Source: Platanthera guangdongensis (lineage: Eukaryota > Streptophyta > Magnoliopsida > Asparagales > Orchidaceae). Taken from it: a stretch of 64,000 bases of DNA. The stretch is from NCBI GenBank assembly GCA_039583875.1, contig CM077160.1, forward strand, positions 117,539,895-117,603,894, in the 5' to 3' direction. Shown here piece by piece: positions 31,709 to 42,660 of the stretch. The stretch's first letter is position 1; each line of letters starts with the position of its first letter. The translations under genes and the position numbers were made by a program. Under the pieces are notes generated by a model. That model was not told the DNA's origin, made no database searches, and was given only the letters and a program-made list of their open reading frames with translations.

Positions 31709-32395
31709 GTACATTAAGACTAGCATTTACGTTGAATGATGACTGATTCTCACAGGTCATGATATTAAGATATCAAGTCATCACATGGGTATTTATTATG
31801 AACAAGTTGTACTGGACAGACCCACCATAAGAATATGTTGTGGATTGTTATATAAACGTGTCACAAGTATGGCTCAAGTGATAATGATGTTTGTAGTCCT
31901 TTGAATTGAAGTCACAACATTCATCAAGTGAGGAAGAGCTTGCTTTGTTGTTATCAAATGTCTAGTCTTGAGAAAGTTGGATGATAAGTGTGGTTATTAG
32001 GTACGTTACGAATAATTTGAGTGTTTGCGTGTGGACAGAAATGAGATTTGTCCTCCTATATGACATGAGTTGCATCCATGGTCCCATTGATGGAATGAGA
32101 CAGAGAAATGCATGGTCATACTTGGTTGAGTCAATATATGATATTGGACTCACTGATTTCTAGAAGTTCATTCTAGATCCGGAAACTATGATTAAACAAT
32201 TATGAGGGTGACACAGTCTATATCTCTAATTCTATCCGTATGTATGGGATGAAGGGATATGATAACACTGATATATTGGTCACAATGGCTTTTGAGTTTT
32301 AAACTCTTATTGTTTAGGGAGTAATGATGCATTGCTAGATACCACTCATTGTTTGTGAAGTTTTTGTTTGATACTTTTGAGATTAAGTGGGACAC
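31709..32395 (+). mobile_element. 3' non-coding tail of another copia element
   Basis: About 690 bp without coding frame leading to a purine-rich AAGTGGGACAC stretch (32385-32395) immediately before an LTR. Position and the purine tract indicate the untranslated 3' tail of a copia element whose body is gone. It is not Sirevirus-like. Confidence 0.5.
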
Positions 32396-33436
32396 TGTTG
32401 ATGTTACCATTGTGATCTATAAGTGATCAAACATGTTGTCTCACCACCAACGAAATATGAGACTACAGGGTCACACATAAGAGCGTTTGGAGAATTTAGA
32501 GGATTGGATTATGTTGGTCTTACTCGTATGTGATGAGTGAAGGACCAAGAACTGCCAAGCATTGAGTGTGTTGAGACGACACTGCCAGGCGTTGAGTGCG
32601 TCGAGATCACTCGACGCTTCGTCGAGTCAAGTGTTGATTCATCGAGTACTGCCGTTGAGTGCGTTGAGACCACTCGACACTTCGTCGAGTCAAGCGTTGA
32701 TTCATCAAGTTGTGCGTTGAGACCACTCGACGCTTCGTCGAGTCAATTGTTGATTCGTCGAGTGCTGGCGTTGTGTGCGTTGAGACCACTCGACTATTTG
32801 TCGAGTCAAGTGTTGATTCGTCGAGTGTTGGAGTTGTGTGTGTTGAGACCATGCGACGCTTCGTCGAGTTAAGTGTTGATTCATCGAGATAAATTCCATA
32901 TTTTACGGGTCCGCCGATAGCGATGACTTTCTGCTGTTTATTCCTTTGGGTATAAATAGAAGATGTCTTAGGGTATTACTACGAGCCGAGTGCGATAGTA
33001 ACCCGAGAGGAAAAAGGCTGAAGGAAATCATTTCCAAAAGTCCCGATCCCGTCGCCCTCGCTTAGCTCGCTTCCGGCTTTCAGCGTCCGTCGTCGACGCC
33101 TCTTTTGGAGCAGATCTAGCAGTCTATCTGTGAAGACGCGGAGTACTTTCCTCCAATCTAGATCTTGTGTAACAAGAGTCTAAGGGTTTTCTCGTTCGTG
33201 TGGGTCACCTGTAGAGGCGTGAACACAATTCTGTGCTCGGAACTCTAGCAGCTAGTGTCCGCTGAATTTCTTGGAGCATCTCGGTTGAGTTGTGAATCAA
33301 TCCCGCAAAGTTAAATTTTATTTACAACAACTTTACTTCTTGATCAATGTTCATTGCAAGATCCGTATTTCTTTTGGGTTTTCTTGTTCCTTATTCCGCT
33401 GCGCACAAGTGTTGTGACGTATTGAAAAACTCAACA
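32396..33436 (+). mobile_element. LTR of that copia element
   Basis: TGTTGATGTTACC start and AACTCAACA end, ~1.04 kb, TG...CA. Carries a ~60-bp palindromic tandem repeat (32580-32890), a TATAAATAG box (32951-32959) 60 bp further on, and a GC-richer transcribed part. No partner LTR or duplication is present in the window. Confidence 0.65.
32580..32890. repeat. ~60-bp tandem repeat with ACTCGACG/CGTCGAGT palindromes
   Basis: Five head-to-tail copies of a ~60-bp unit with GTTGAGACCACTCGACG, then CTT, then CGTCGAGTCAAGTGTTG. Each holds an 8-bp inverted repeat with a 3-nt loop. Lies directly upstream of the TATA box of this LTR. Confidence 0.8.
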
Positions 33437-34151
33437 CTTTCCTCCTAGGGTTCACCAATACCAAATCAAAAACTTCTTAAAATGCGACAAAGATTGGTGA
33501 AAGATAACATCTACGGCAAAAAATTGAACCATGATAGAGCAACTCCTTCAGGGAGAAGGAAACATCCTCTATTTTTATAGTCAGTGGGAGATTATACATT
33601 AATCGTTAATCTTAGGTCGCCTTGATGTTGTAATCGACGAAATCGAGCTGTCGGTAACTATGGTAGTCACAGAATGATGTGCATGACTGTTGCGGAAGGA
33701 TCACAAGGGTTCACTGGGCTTGGTCGATGTAAGGAATGGATTATCGATAGCTACATATGTGAGGAATGTTGCTTGAGGATCCAATCAACTAGTGAAAGAA
33801 GCCATATATAGCGTTTCTTATTCCCCGGAGGCATTGAATGTCAGCTACGACATGAAGTGAAAAATAATGAAGTCATCAATTCATTATGTGTATAAAACCA
33901 TAAGGTATAGATTGATCGTATTTACCAAAATGTCATTGCTGAACGAAAACAAACTATTTGACCAAAAACTGCTCTCGCGAGCCACTAATTTGCATCTAAA
34001 ATAGAATTGTAAATTTACCTCGATTTGACGGTGGCGAGGCAAAAACTAATAATGATTAGACGCTGCGTGGGGGAGGTAATTTTTGGATGTTATAGATATT
34101 ATTTAAATGTTCGTTAATGTATTTTGTAAATATAAAGAACACTTCTTTTGA
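33437..34151. other. Unassigned repeat-like sequence with a minus-strand TATA box
   Basis: No coding frame. CTATAAAAATAG on the minus strand (33569-33580) and several GAAATCGACGAAATCGAG-type motifs suggest part of a minus-strand LTR promoter, but no ends are found. The part beyond 33950 is AT-rich with nothing recognisable. Confidence 0.35.
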
Positions 34152-34274
34152 GGCTCCGGACTTATTTTCATCAGTCAAGCGGTTACGACCGCATAAACCG
34201 GACCTTAATTAAAGTCCGGTTCATGCGGTCGTAACCGCTTGACCGGTGAAAATAAGTCCCCCCCAAACTGAGCC
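34152..34274. mobile_element. Foldback MITE (PIF/Harbinger or Tourist-like)
   Basis: Two ~45-bp arms are inverted copies around AATTAA: GGACTTATTTTCA...AAGCGGTTACGACCGC...ACCGGAC and its reverse complement. The right end GGCTCAGTTTGGGGGG (reverse strand) resembles Tourist-type terminal repeats; the left end has lost some of the G-run (GGCTCCGGACTT). Flanks TGA (34149-34151) and TTA (34275-34277) could be a decayed 3-bp TTA duplication. 123 bp, no coding capacity. Confidence 0.6.
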
Positions 34275-34277
34275 TTA

Positions 34278-34957
34278 ATGTTGATCATCCACATTCTACC
34301 AGTATTCCTTTTCCATATCCAGTGTTTAGGATTAGATTCATCTTGGCTCTTTAATATTCATACATGTATGTTTCTTTCTCAGCGTAATATATTGCAGGCC
34401 AAATGTGTGTTTATGTCATGATTTGTTGCAGCTTAAGAATTGGCTCTATTGATCTGTATGCCAAATGATAGTTAAATAATTCATTTATATTTCCCACTCA
34501 CGAACAAAAGACAAAAATAAAATAGAGAGAGAGAGATAGGGCAAGGGAGAGAGATAAGATTAAGGGAAAAAGAAAAAAAAAATGAGGAGAAGATGAGTAA
34601 TGATAAAGATGAATAAATGAATTAGATGATGCCAAATGAAGAGTTTTTAAGGCGTATGAAAATTTTAAATAAAATTAGCAAAGAATAGATCTTCCACAAA
34701 TTAGTATTTTATAATCATCACAATGTCAAAATTTAGAGTTGTAAGAAGTAGTATTGCTATGGATGAATTTAAAGAAAAACATTTGCATTCCACTTGTAGA
34801 TAAGGTGAGCAGAGAACAAGTCTCCCTAGTTATGTCGTAGAGTTTCAATAACATATAAATGACATTAGGTTGATAAGAGTCATGCATCCTTAATTGTATT
34901 TCTTCAACCACAACACATCTTGTATCCCTCAATCATAATAACTCTTGGAGTTTGATA
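34278..34957. other. AT-rich region, no gene seen
   Basis: About 680 bp of AT-rich sequence with a short (GA)n run near 34525-34535 and A-runs near 34570. No credible frame or element end. Confidence 0.5.
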
Positions 34958-35990
34958 GGGTTCCATGCAATATTACTGATGGGTTACACCATCATTTATA
35001 TTGCATGCTCCCCCATGATCTCTCCCTAAAATGAGAGATCATGGGGTTGACTAGTCAACCCAACCTCCCATGATGAGGAGAACATGGGGGGTGGGGCCCA
35101 CTCCCTATCTCTCCACTAAAGCCACTCCCATTGGGAGGTAACCACCGGCCGCCGCCGCCGGCTGACCGTCTCCGGCGGAGTAGTCGCCACCTGCCAGCCC
35201 GCCGCCGGCCAGGCCGCGGTCGGCTTGCTAGCCCGCCGCCGACCAGGCAGCGGCCGGCCAGCAAGCCCGCCGTCGGCCAGGCCTTTCACTAAAGCCACTC
35301 CTATTGGGAGGTAGCCACCGGCGCATGGCCGCCCCATCACCGTGGACGGCCTGCCCACTGTCCGATCGTGGTGGGCTTTCCTCGCCGTACGATCTGGTGG
35401 GTAACCACCCACTAACCCACTACATTGGTGGTGGGGCCCTCCATGATCCTCTCCTGGAGGCTATAAAAGGAGCCCCAGAGCCATCTCATTCAACACCTTT
35501 TTGGCTCCTGGTCATCTTCTTTCTCAGGTAAGAGCTCTGCCGGTCTCCTCCCTCGAGTCATCCTCCAGCCACCTCCAGCAACCTCCAGCCACCACGAGCC
35601 ACCAGGGCACCACCAGCCGAAAGACGCCCAAGTCCCAGAGCAAGTAGAGGAGGAAGAAGACAATCCTTGCAAGTAGGCATGCGGCGGAACCGCAATCCAA
35701 GCTACAGAGCACGAGAGCAGCCACCTGCGTTCTAGTACCCAAAGCGCTCCCGCGACGCAACTTGTTGCCCGTATGGAGCTGTAGACCTCTTCTCTCACCT
35801 CAAGTTGTAACGGGAGCGGCCTGTCGCCCCGATTCTCCAAACGCACTGTAACTGCAAGCAGCTACTGGATTTTGACCGGCGCAGTTCCGGTCACGTGGGT
35901 TTTTACCTAATTGAAGGGTTTTTCCACGTCATCACATCTTGAGTCGATCCTTCCTTTTCTCTGACTGTGTGTGCGCACGACCGCCCTGCA
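34958..35990 (+). mobile_element. LTR-like promoter fragment with hairpins and GC-rich minisatellite
   Basis: Holds a hairpin with a 13-bp perfect stem (35011-35046), an adjoining 16-bp palindrome GGTTGACTAGTCAACC (35045-35060), and a direct repeat CACTAAAGCCACTCC (35115 and 35287). A GC-rich tandem of CCCGCCGCCGGCCAGG-type units (35195-35285) and a TATA box GCTATAAAAGGAGCC (35460-35474) follow. The downstream part (ACGTGGGTTTTTACC, GGGTTTTTCCACG near 35896-35930) resembles transcribed ends of plant LTRs. Ends not defined. The GC-rich frames here are not coding. Confidence 0.5.
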
Positions 35991-36269
35991 AGCTAAGGAG
36001 GCCTAATTAAATCCGGTCCGACCGGAGCATCGAGTCAGCCCGCAACAATTACAGTTAAACCAGGGACTCCTCACTATGACCTTGACCGGCTCTCCGATAC
36101 AATAACAACAGTGTCGGTATTGCTCAATTTTGTATCTGTTTGGTCTCCCAAACGGCCGTCGAAATGCCCATGCATGCAAACCAGTCCCCGCCTTATGTGC
36201 AAGCACTACGCACAACACAGTACAAGTGTTGTGTGACATTGTCAGCATCTCCCATCGCTATCGTCACTG

Positions 36270-36535
36270 GGGTGCTCACCGCCGCATCCTCAACACCATA
36301 ATTTCCGCTCTCCCTCATGACACACTCACGCGCGCTCATAATGCCTTCGCTGCACGACATCGTGCTCCCAATGTGCTCACAATGACTTCGCGCTCACCAC
36401 ACATCCGTGCTCACCACGCCTCCATGCTCTCCATGCTTATACAGCCACACAATGCATCCGCGCTCACGGCACGCTCACGACTCCTCCGCGCTCATGACAC
36501 ACTCACGACTCCTCCGCGCTCATAACACATTCATA
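36270..36535. repeat. Imperfect ~26-bp tandem repeat
   Basis: CTCCGCGCTCATGACACA and CACTCACGA blocks repeat three times nearly perfectly (36475-36535), with more degenerate copies upstream. Sits in the LTR-like stretch ahead of the gypsy gag. Both strands are open in some frames only because of the repeat. Confidence 0.55.
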
Positions 36536-36799
36536 GCTCTGTCACACGCGCGAGCATGTGGAATTCATTCCAGGCATGCGCAGCAGTTTACCTTATTTGC
36601 ATCTTATGTGTCCACAAAGATTGCAGGACTATTCACGTTCACCACCGCCATCGTCGTCGGTCCTGCCCGAACTGCCCCAATTTCCCGACGGTAAAATTGT
36701 CATATCCGCAAAAATGTTGATCTATGTGCCCAGATTGAGGAACATGATTTGTCAGTCCGATAGTTATGGTGGATACAACGACGCAATTACATAACCGCT

Positions 36800-37330
36800 C
36801 CTGTCAAAAGCTGTAAAAGGAGCCCAAAGCCCTCTTTTGAGGATAGATTGCCTTCAGCGTGAGAGAGAGATCCTTTGAAGATCCTTCAGAGTTCTCCTTT
36901 GCAGTTGAATATTTCCTCTAATATCTCCTTCGGGACTCAAAAATCTCCTTCGTCTATGAAGAGATCCTTCCCCGTCAAATATCTCATTTGAAGGCGACTC
37001 AAAGATCTCTTTCTTCTAAAAGGCGAATTGAAGATCCTGCTTCTTTCCCTACCAAAGACTTATTGAAACGAATGGTGGCATGTTAATCTTGAGAATTATA
37101 TTGTTTGTATCACTCAGAGAAATGGTGCAATTTGGTCGGCATCGATCTGTCCCCGTATTTTTTCATAATTTCAGCTTTCGACGTAAAAAGTCTCCTTTCC
37201 TACTATTAGTCACTAATTTGATTGTTTGCGCACTCGACCTGCACTCGAGCTAAGATGATTCATTCCTACCCGTCTGTGGGAGCATCAAACAACCCACAAT
37301 AGTTTAACACTGTCTATAGGAAAGGTGTTC
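36800..37330 (+). mobile_element. Ty3/gypsy LTR end and leader (decayed)
   Basis: GCTGTAAAAGGAGCCCAAAGCC (near 36808) resembles the TATA/start region at 35460. After ~500 bp come CCCGTCTGTGGGAGCATC (37270) and AACACTGTCTATAGGAAAGG (37308). The latter resembles the conserved 'gccgtctgtgggaa' leader after the primer site of Tat-type gypsy elements. Start of the LTR is not clear. Confidence 0.45.
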
Positions 37331-37392
37331 CCAAACTCTGAAAAAAATTCATTGGAGAATTATTGGCTTCGCAACATACTTGTAATTAACGA

Positions 37393-38860
37393 CAATGGCA
37401 AGAAGAGGTACCCATACAATTGAAGGGTCAATCCCTGGGGTCACATCAATCGAACTCCATCTCATTCACATATCAATGCAGCTCTCGCAGAAGAGGCCAC
37501 GATCTCGCTTGTAGAAGCATTGGAGGGACACATGTGCCATATGAAAGTGCATCATGCCGAGATGCTCTCCCTTTTAAGAAACTTAGGAGCTCCTCGAGCC
37601 CCCAATCCACCCCCCAAGCCAGGCAACATACCTTCGCCAACTTTGAACCGTGCTCTGGCTGGGCATGCCACAAGTGATAATCACACCACATAAAAAGAGT
37701 TCTCTAACGTGGCTCTCAACACACCCATTCTGTTCGACCAGAGAATTTGAGGCCAACCATTATCATCACCGCCCAAGATCAATAGGCTTCGGGTGCACAA
37801 TTGGAGGGCTCACTCGCGAAGAAATCTGCGATGTTATCATAGAAGAATAGGGACCAAGTCAGACAAAGTGGTTATTTTTCTCGCCTACCTCTCCACTACG
37901 GCTCACTGTTAGCACTCGAGGTTCTGGTACATCCAAGAATGTTTGGCTTCAAGCTCCCTAACATCATGATGTTCGACAGAAGGGATGATCCACTAGAGAA
38001 CGCCAAACATTTCTCCACCATCATCAGGATCTACAATGCCCAAGATCAACCACTATGTCAAGTGCTCCCGACAACACAAAAAGGGGCAAGCATGAACCTG
38101 GTTCCACTCTCTATGAGTGGATCCATCGACAACTTTGCAGAACTAGCTCAACAATTCATAGGTCAATTCATTATCAACCATAAAATTATCTGAGACCCCT
38201 CCGAACCTTTAGGAATACATCAGAATAAGAGGGAGACCCTCAAGGATTTCTTCTGCCGCTTCACTACCGAGGGGCGACAAATTCCAGTGGTGGACCACGA
38301 GCTTCTACGTGGAGTTTTTATTGGAGGGTTCTGCCTAATGGTTTCTACTCCGCACTAATATGAGAGACTGTGCCTAGTTATGCTGGTCTCATTCATCGGG
38401 TTGTGCCTAGATTGTAGTCGTTGATGTAATTGAAGCACTCCGCCAACAGTTTGAGGGGAGCTCAAATAGGCATTAGGGGCAGGAGCCATCGCCGCCACCA
38501 GTTCACAAGAAGAATGATGAATATCACGACAGCTCCCACTGAGACTGAAGATCTCTAAAAATCAGAAATTCACTCTCCTGAACACCACCCAAACCAACAC
38601 GCTACTTACCATCCACGATAATAATGTGCTTCATAGTCCCAAGATGCTCTCACCAAATAGGTGAAATCAGTTGCAATACTATGACTTCTATCGCGAGCAT
38701 GACCATAGTACTGAAGTTTGCAATCAGTTGATGCTGGAGATCAAGAGCCTCGTTCAAGAAGGTCTTCTCCAAAGGTTTTTAATTAACCATGTCACGAAAC
38801 ATCTAGTGCCACTGGCTGACAATCCATTAGAGGGCAACGTCGTACCCCGACATGGATGAG
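37393..38860 (+). pseudogene. Decayed Ty3/gypsy (Tat-like) gag
   Basis: Frame 37939-38193 holds the retrotransposon gag domain (PF03732 pattern): FKLPNIMMFDRRDDPLENAK, LCQVLPTTQKGASM, then SGSIDNFAELAQQFIGQF. Homology continues with stops through KRETLKDFFCRFTTEG (38230-38280). The segment near 38660-38790 (YYDFYREHDHSTEVCNQL, EIKSLVQEGLLQRF) matches the conserved C-terminal zinc-like block of Tat/Athila-type gag. Pol is absent; the next element starts near 39060. Confidence 0.65.
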
Positions 38861-39835
38861 CCAGATGTACCAGGCAGGGGAACGTTCACCTAACAAAGTG
38901 CATACATCATGCAACTCATTTAACATCAATTTTCATTATTTTCTTTTTCTATCTTTTTGTTTTGCAATGTAAGTCGCATGATTATACTTGCGTGCATGTA
39001 TCAGTTACATTTTTATGATTACTACAGCTGATTTCCCGCTCCATTAGTGATATGGATCTCCTAAAATGAGGCATTGAAAGTGTTGATGCAAAAAATGCGC
39101 CCTCAAATTCCGGTAAAAAGAAAGGGAAAAAGAGAGAAGGAAACTGCAAGCAACTATCTACTGAGCGGATGAGAAGGAAAGAAAGTAGAGCCGTGAACCA
39201 CGATAACACCCGACTTCGCCCGTCGCGGCCCGAATGCCTCTCTTGCGACGGGCTTTCCTTTTATTAAAAGAGAAGCGGTTACAAGAAGAAAAAGAAGAAA
39301 GCCATCGGAAACCGGCCGGAATGCAAGCCGCAAGACACTAGATTCGAAGTCGCAGCTCCTAACAAGCGAGCTCCTGTACCCGAGTCAGCGTGCTTTGGGG
39401 AGTGCACCCTCCCCCTATTTATTGGCTCGGGGGCCTCCCCAAACGGGCAGAGCTAAAGTTACCGTCTGATCGGGGTACAGGAGAACCGGGCAGAGGTGAG
39501 GGGAAGCAAATGAGCTAGAAAGAAGAGAGGAGGGAAGCCGCTCGGCCTGGCGGATTCCTCCTGGCGAGTTGATGGATGGGGCCCTGGGCCTTGTCATTGA
39601 GCTGGGTCGGCTCTGGCGGCGGCCTGATATTGAGACCGCCGGCTGTGCTGACGGCCAGCCGACTTGAGTTGAGCGGCAGCTAGAAGGAGGCAGGCCGCCC
39701 GGTCTCTAGGGACCGACCGGTTTGACACTGCGGCGGCTAGAAGACTCAGGCCGCCCGATCTGGAAGGTTCTCAAACAGGTCGCGGATTTCGGGCTTAACA
39801 GAAAGTTAAGGCCACGAACATCAGTATAAACACCA
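38861..39835 (-). mobile_element. Minus-strand LTR-like fragment (gypsy type)
   Basis: On the minus strand a GC-rich promoter with AATAAATAGGGGGAGG (TATA-like, near 39420), a termination-type TTTTAATAAAAGG (near 39262) and a TTTTTGCATCAACA end near 39085 give the order expected of an LTR. GCCGCCCGGTCT motifs (39690-39720, 39750) recall the CCGCGCGG motif of the gene A/B block, so the two could be related. 38861-39060 is AT-rich with nothing recognised. Ends approximate. Confidence 0.4.
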
Positions 39836-39944
39836 AAAAATAAACTAGCCAAAGTGGTGATGGCAAAGCCCTCCTGCAAGTGGTAGATTTAAGTCAATTA
39901 CAGCAACCTCAACTAAGCCTACCAAAATATAATCACACCATCAC

Positions 39945-40310
39945 ACTCCTTGGGCATCGATCACTACTACGCTTCTTGGGCATATCGCCACTACACTGCT
40001 TGGGCATCTTGCCATCGTGCTGCTTGGGCATCTCGCCACCGCTCTGCTTGGGAATCTCTCCGCCGTGCTACATGGGCATCTCACCACCATGCTACTTTGA
40101 CATCATGCCACAATGCTACTTGGGCATCTCCCAACAAAGTTGCCTGGGAAACATGCCACTGTGCTTATTGGACATCTCTCCACCGTTCTACTAGTGTATC
40201 TCGCCACCGCGCAGCTTGGTCATCTCGCCACCACACTACGTTGGCATCTCGCCACCACGCTGCTTGGGCATCACAACACCGCTCTACTTGGGCATATCAC
40301 CATTACGCAC
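39945..40310. repeat. 24-bp minisatellite (~15 copies)
   Basis: Head-to-tail units of the form CTGCTTGGGCATCTCGCCAC plus four variable bases, about 15 copies, 65-95% alike. Because 24 is a multiple of three, three frames stay open for 100-140 codons and give 8-residue periodic peptides; these are not genes. Tat-type gypsy elements often carry such tandem repeats in the 3' untranslated part. Confidence 0.8.
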
Positions 40311-41432
40311 TTGAACATATCTCTGAATCTCTACTTGATCACCTCACTCCCTCTCTCCTTGATATTTAGCTCCCGCGTTGCTAGAGCACCTCGGACCTGC
40401 TCACGCGTCGTTCGAGCCTCCCTCTTTAGTGCCATTTTTAACAAAAATATACCCCCAAGGAAATAAGCTCAGAAACGTCTGGTGAGGGAGGACAAAGGCC
40501 CCCCATATGTCAAAACTAAGTGTCGACCTTCTGATGATTATTCGACAAAATTACGGCAGGGGAATGTGCATCCACTATGGTTGTCAAGTAATAATAAAAC
40601 ATGGAGTGAATTCCGAGTATCAAATCTCTCGCTGTGCATGGAAAGATGGATTCTACGTATAAGAGAGAATTGCGATCGGAGTCTCTTAAGTCTGTGTTTT
40701 TTTGGAAGGGGGAGGTTTTTTATACAACTACTTGCAAACAACGAAAACTAAACAACTATTCAGTTTGCCGGCACCGCTTCACACCACAGCAGGTCGCTGA
40801 CCTCTACTTCAATTTTCTGTGGGGAGCCGACCTCCGCCTCACTCAACGCATGTGCTAACCAAGGCAATGCAGCCACACAAACTCGTTCACAAAATGACAA
40901 TCACAGAACCATGAAGTAAATAACATAATACAGGCGCTAGGTTTCCTAGGCTACTCCGAAGAAATGAACAAAGAGCGACATGCTTTAATATACAAATAAC
41001 AAGAGTTCAACACATGTCCATTTCACCGCCATAATTGTAATCGATGAAAATTAACAACCTACTCAACCTATTGTGCAAGAGAGAAGTAAATAAATACAAA
41101 CAGTGCATGAGACTCTTCCGTAGAGGAGAGGTGGATTCCGGATAGCGACTCTGAGAATGCCTTGCTCATTGGGTACTATCGGAGGTAGAGGAATTTCTAT
41201 CACAAGCACCCAATGGACCCATCTTCTCAACAGTTTGCACCAACCATGTCTTCTTCTTTGATTCCCTAGCCTACTGCGAGCACATGACCCCTTCTTCTTC
41301 TTCCTTGAGCTTTTAGATGGTTGGGAGAGCCTAGGGGATGACCCCCATCCCTTGAAGACCTAAAATAGGCAAAAAACGACGGACTAGGTAGAAGAACATT
41401 TTGTGACACAATGTTGGTAAGAAAGGATGAAG
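40311..41432. other. Intergenic sequence, no gene seen
   Basis: No frame with recognisable homology, no LTR ends. Mixed composition; the leftmost part trails off from the minisatellite. The segment 41100-41400 may be the transcribed part of the minus-strand LTR whose TATA box is at 41433-41440. Confidence 0.4.
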
Positions 41433-41800
41433 TATTTATAGGCACTACAGAATTTTAGCCAATCGCACGAGCAGACACACAACCAGTGGTTGTGCGCAAA
41501 GGAAAAGCCAGTACTCGTGCGAGAAGGAACTTGGACTAGTGGAAAAAATGATATTTTGTGTGAAAACGTTTTGCCTTGCAGGATCAGTGGTCGTGCCATA
41601 AATAACTCGTGTGTTCACTCGTACGTTTCTCTGACTGTATTTTGAAATAAGTCATGCACGGACAGTGGTCGTGCATAGAGAGGGGGACCAGTAATCATGC
41701 ATTAAAAAATTCACACGAGGAATGACCTCTCTCGACAACCATCGTGATGTGCAAATGACCATGCACGACCAGTGGTCGTGCGTAGAGGGGGCCAGTGATC
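41433..41800 (-). mobile_element. LTR promoter fragment with GCACGACCA/TGGTCGTGC palindromes
   Basis: TATAAATA on the minus strand (41440-41433) with an array of inverted GCACGACCA and TGGTCGTGC half-sites immediately upstream (41463-41790). One is perfect: 9 bp, one central base, 9 bp (41762-41780); four others have one or two changes (near 41482, 41582, 41655, 41690). Arrangement equals that of the other LTR families here. Outer ends not found. Confidence 0.5.
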
Positions 41801-42660
41801 ATACAAGAAGGAAAATGCACAAGGACTGACCTCCTCCATGAAACAAAGTCGAGACGCTCGGGCAAATACTCTGCATACGGGTACTTAAGGAAAAATATCA
41901 AGCACCTTGGAAATACATTCACACAGACTCAACATCGCATCATAAACATGAAAAAGAAAGGAGGAAGACCTCCCACATCATGAAATGCAAATAAATGCTC
42001 TAATAAGTCAAACTACGCTCAATGATTTCACATTCAATTCTAAAAGATTTTGATATGAAAATAACATAATGATGAGCGAAAAGATGAGAAAACTATGATA
42101 AAATAGAGCCTAAAATACTATATTCTATTTGCTCATAAAACCCCCAAACATGAATTATTGCTCGTCCTGAGGAATCCAACTATCTATCAGAATTAAGAAA
42201 GGTTAATTACAAATCAAAATCAAACTAGGATAGTGGACCGAGAGGTCTCGTGTCCATGGAGCATATAAATAAGTTAGAAGAAATTTTTAAGCATATAAAC
42301 TAACTACAATGTATTTAACTTAACTGTCGAGAAGCTATATCCACTCCTAAACTAAGAACTATCGATCTATCCTTGTCATAGTGCACACGAGATTAGTAAC
42401 ACTAAGTGCAATATTATATGCTCAGAATTAGTATAGTGGTCTTCAAATAAATCCATCGATGATGATGTCCATAAGCTCGCCCAGTCACACCTTCTCCACC
42501 ACAATCGACACCAACTAGCTCTACCCATTATTAAAGCTTAATTAGGATGAAAGTTAAAGCATAGGTTTATGGCGAGGTATAGCAAGGATAAATGTTTGGG
42601 CTTATCAAACTTGAACAAAAATATTTGAGCCTGCAACAAAACTACCAAGAGAAGAGAATG
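41801..42660. other. Intergenic sequence, no gene seen
   Basis: AT-rich. A 'TTGCTCGTCCTGAGGAATCC' stretch near 42158 resembles motifs next to LTRs of some gypsy elements, but nothing definable follows. Confidence 0.35.

Noticed and set aside
35055..35530. GC-rich frames on both strands
   Set aside because: Caused by CCGCCGGCC-type repeats; no start context, no domain, and overlapping opposite frames are equally open.
39880..40466. 104-139 codon frames with LGH/ATWAS-type periodic peptides
   Set aside because: 24-bp minisatellite keeps all frames open; not genes.
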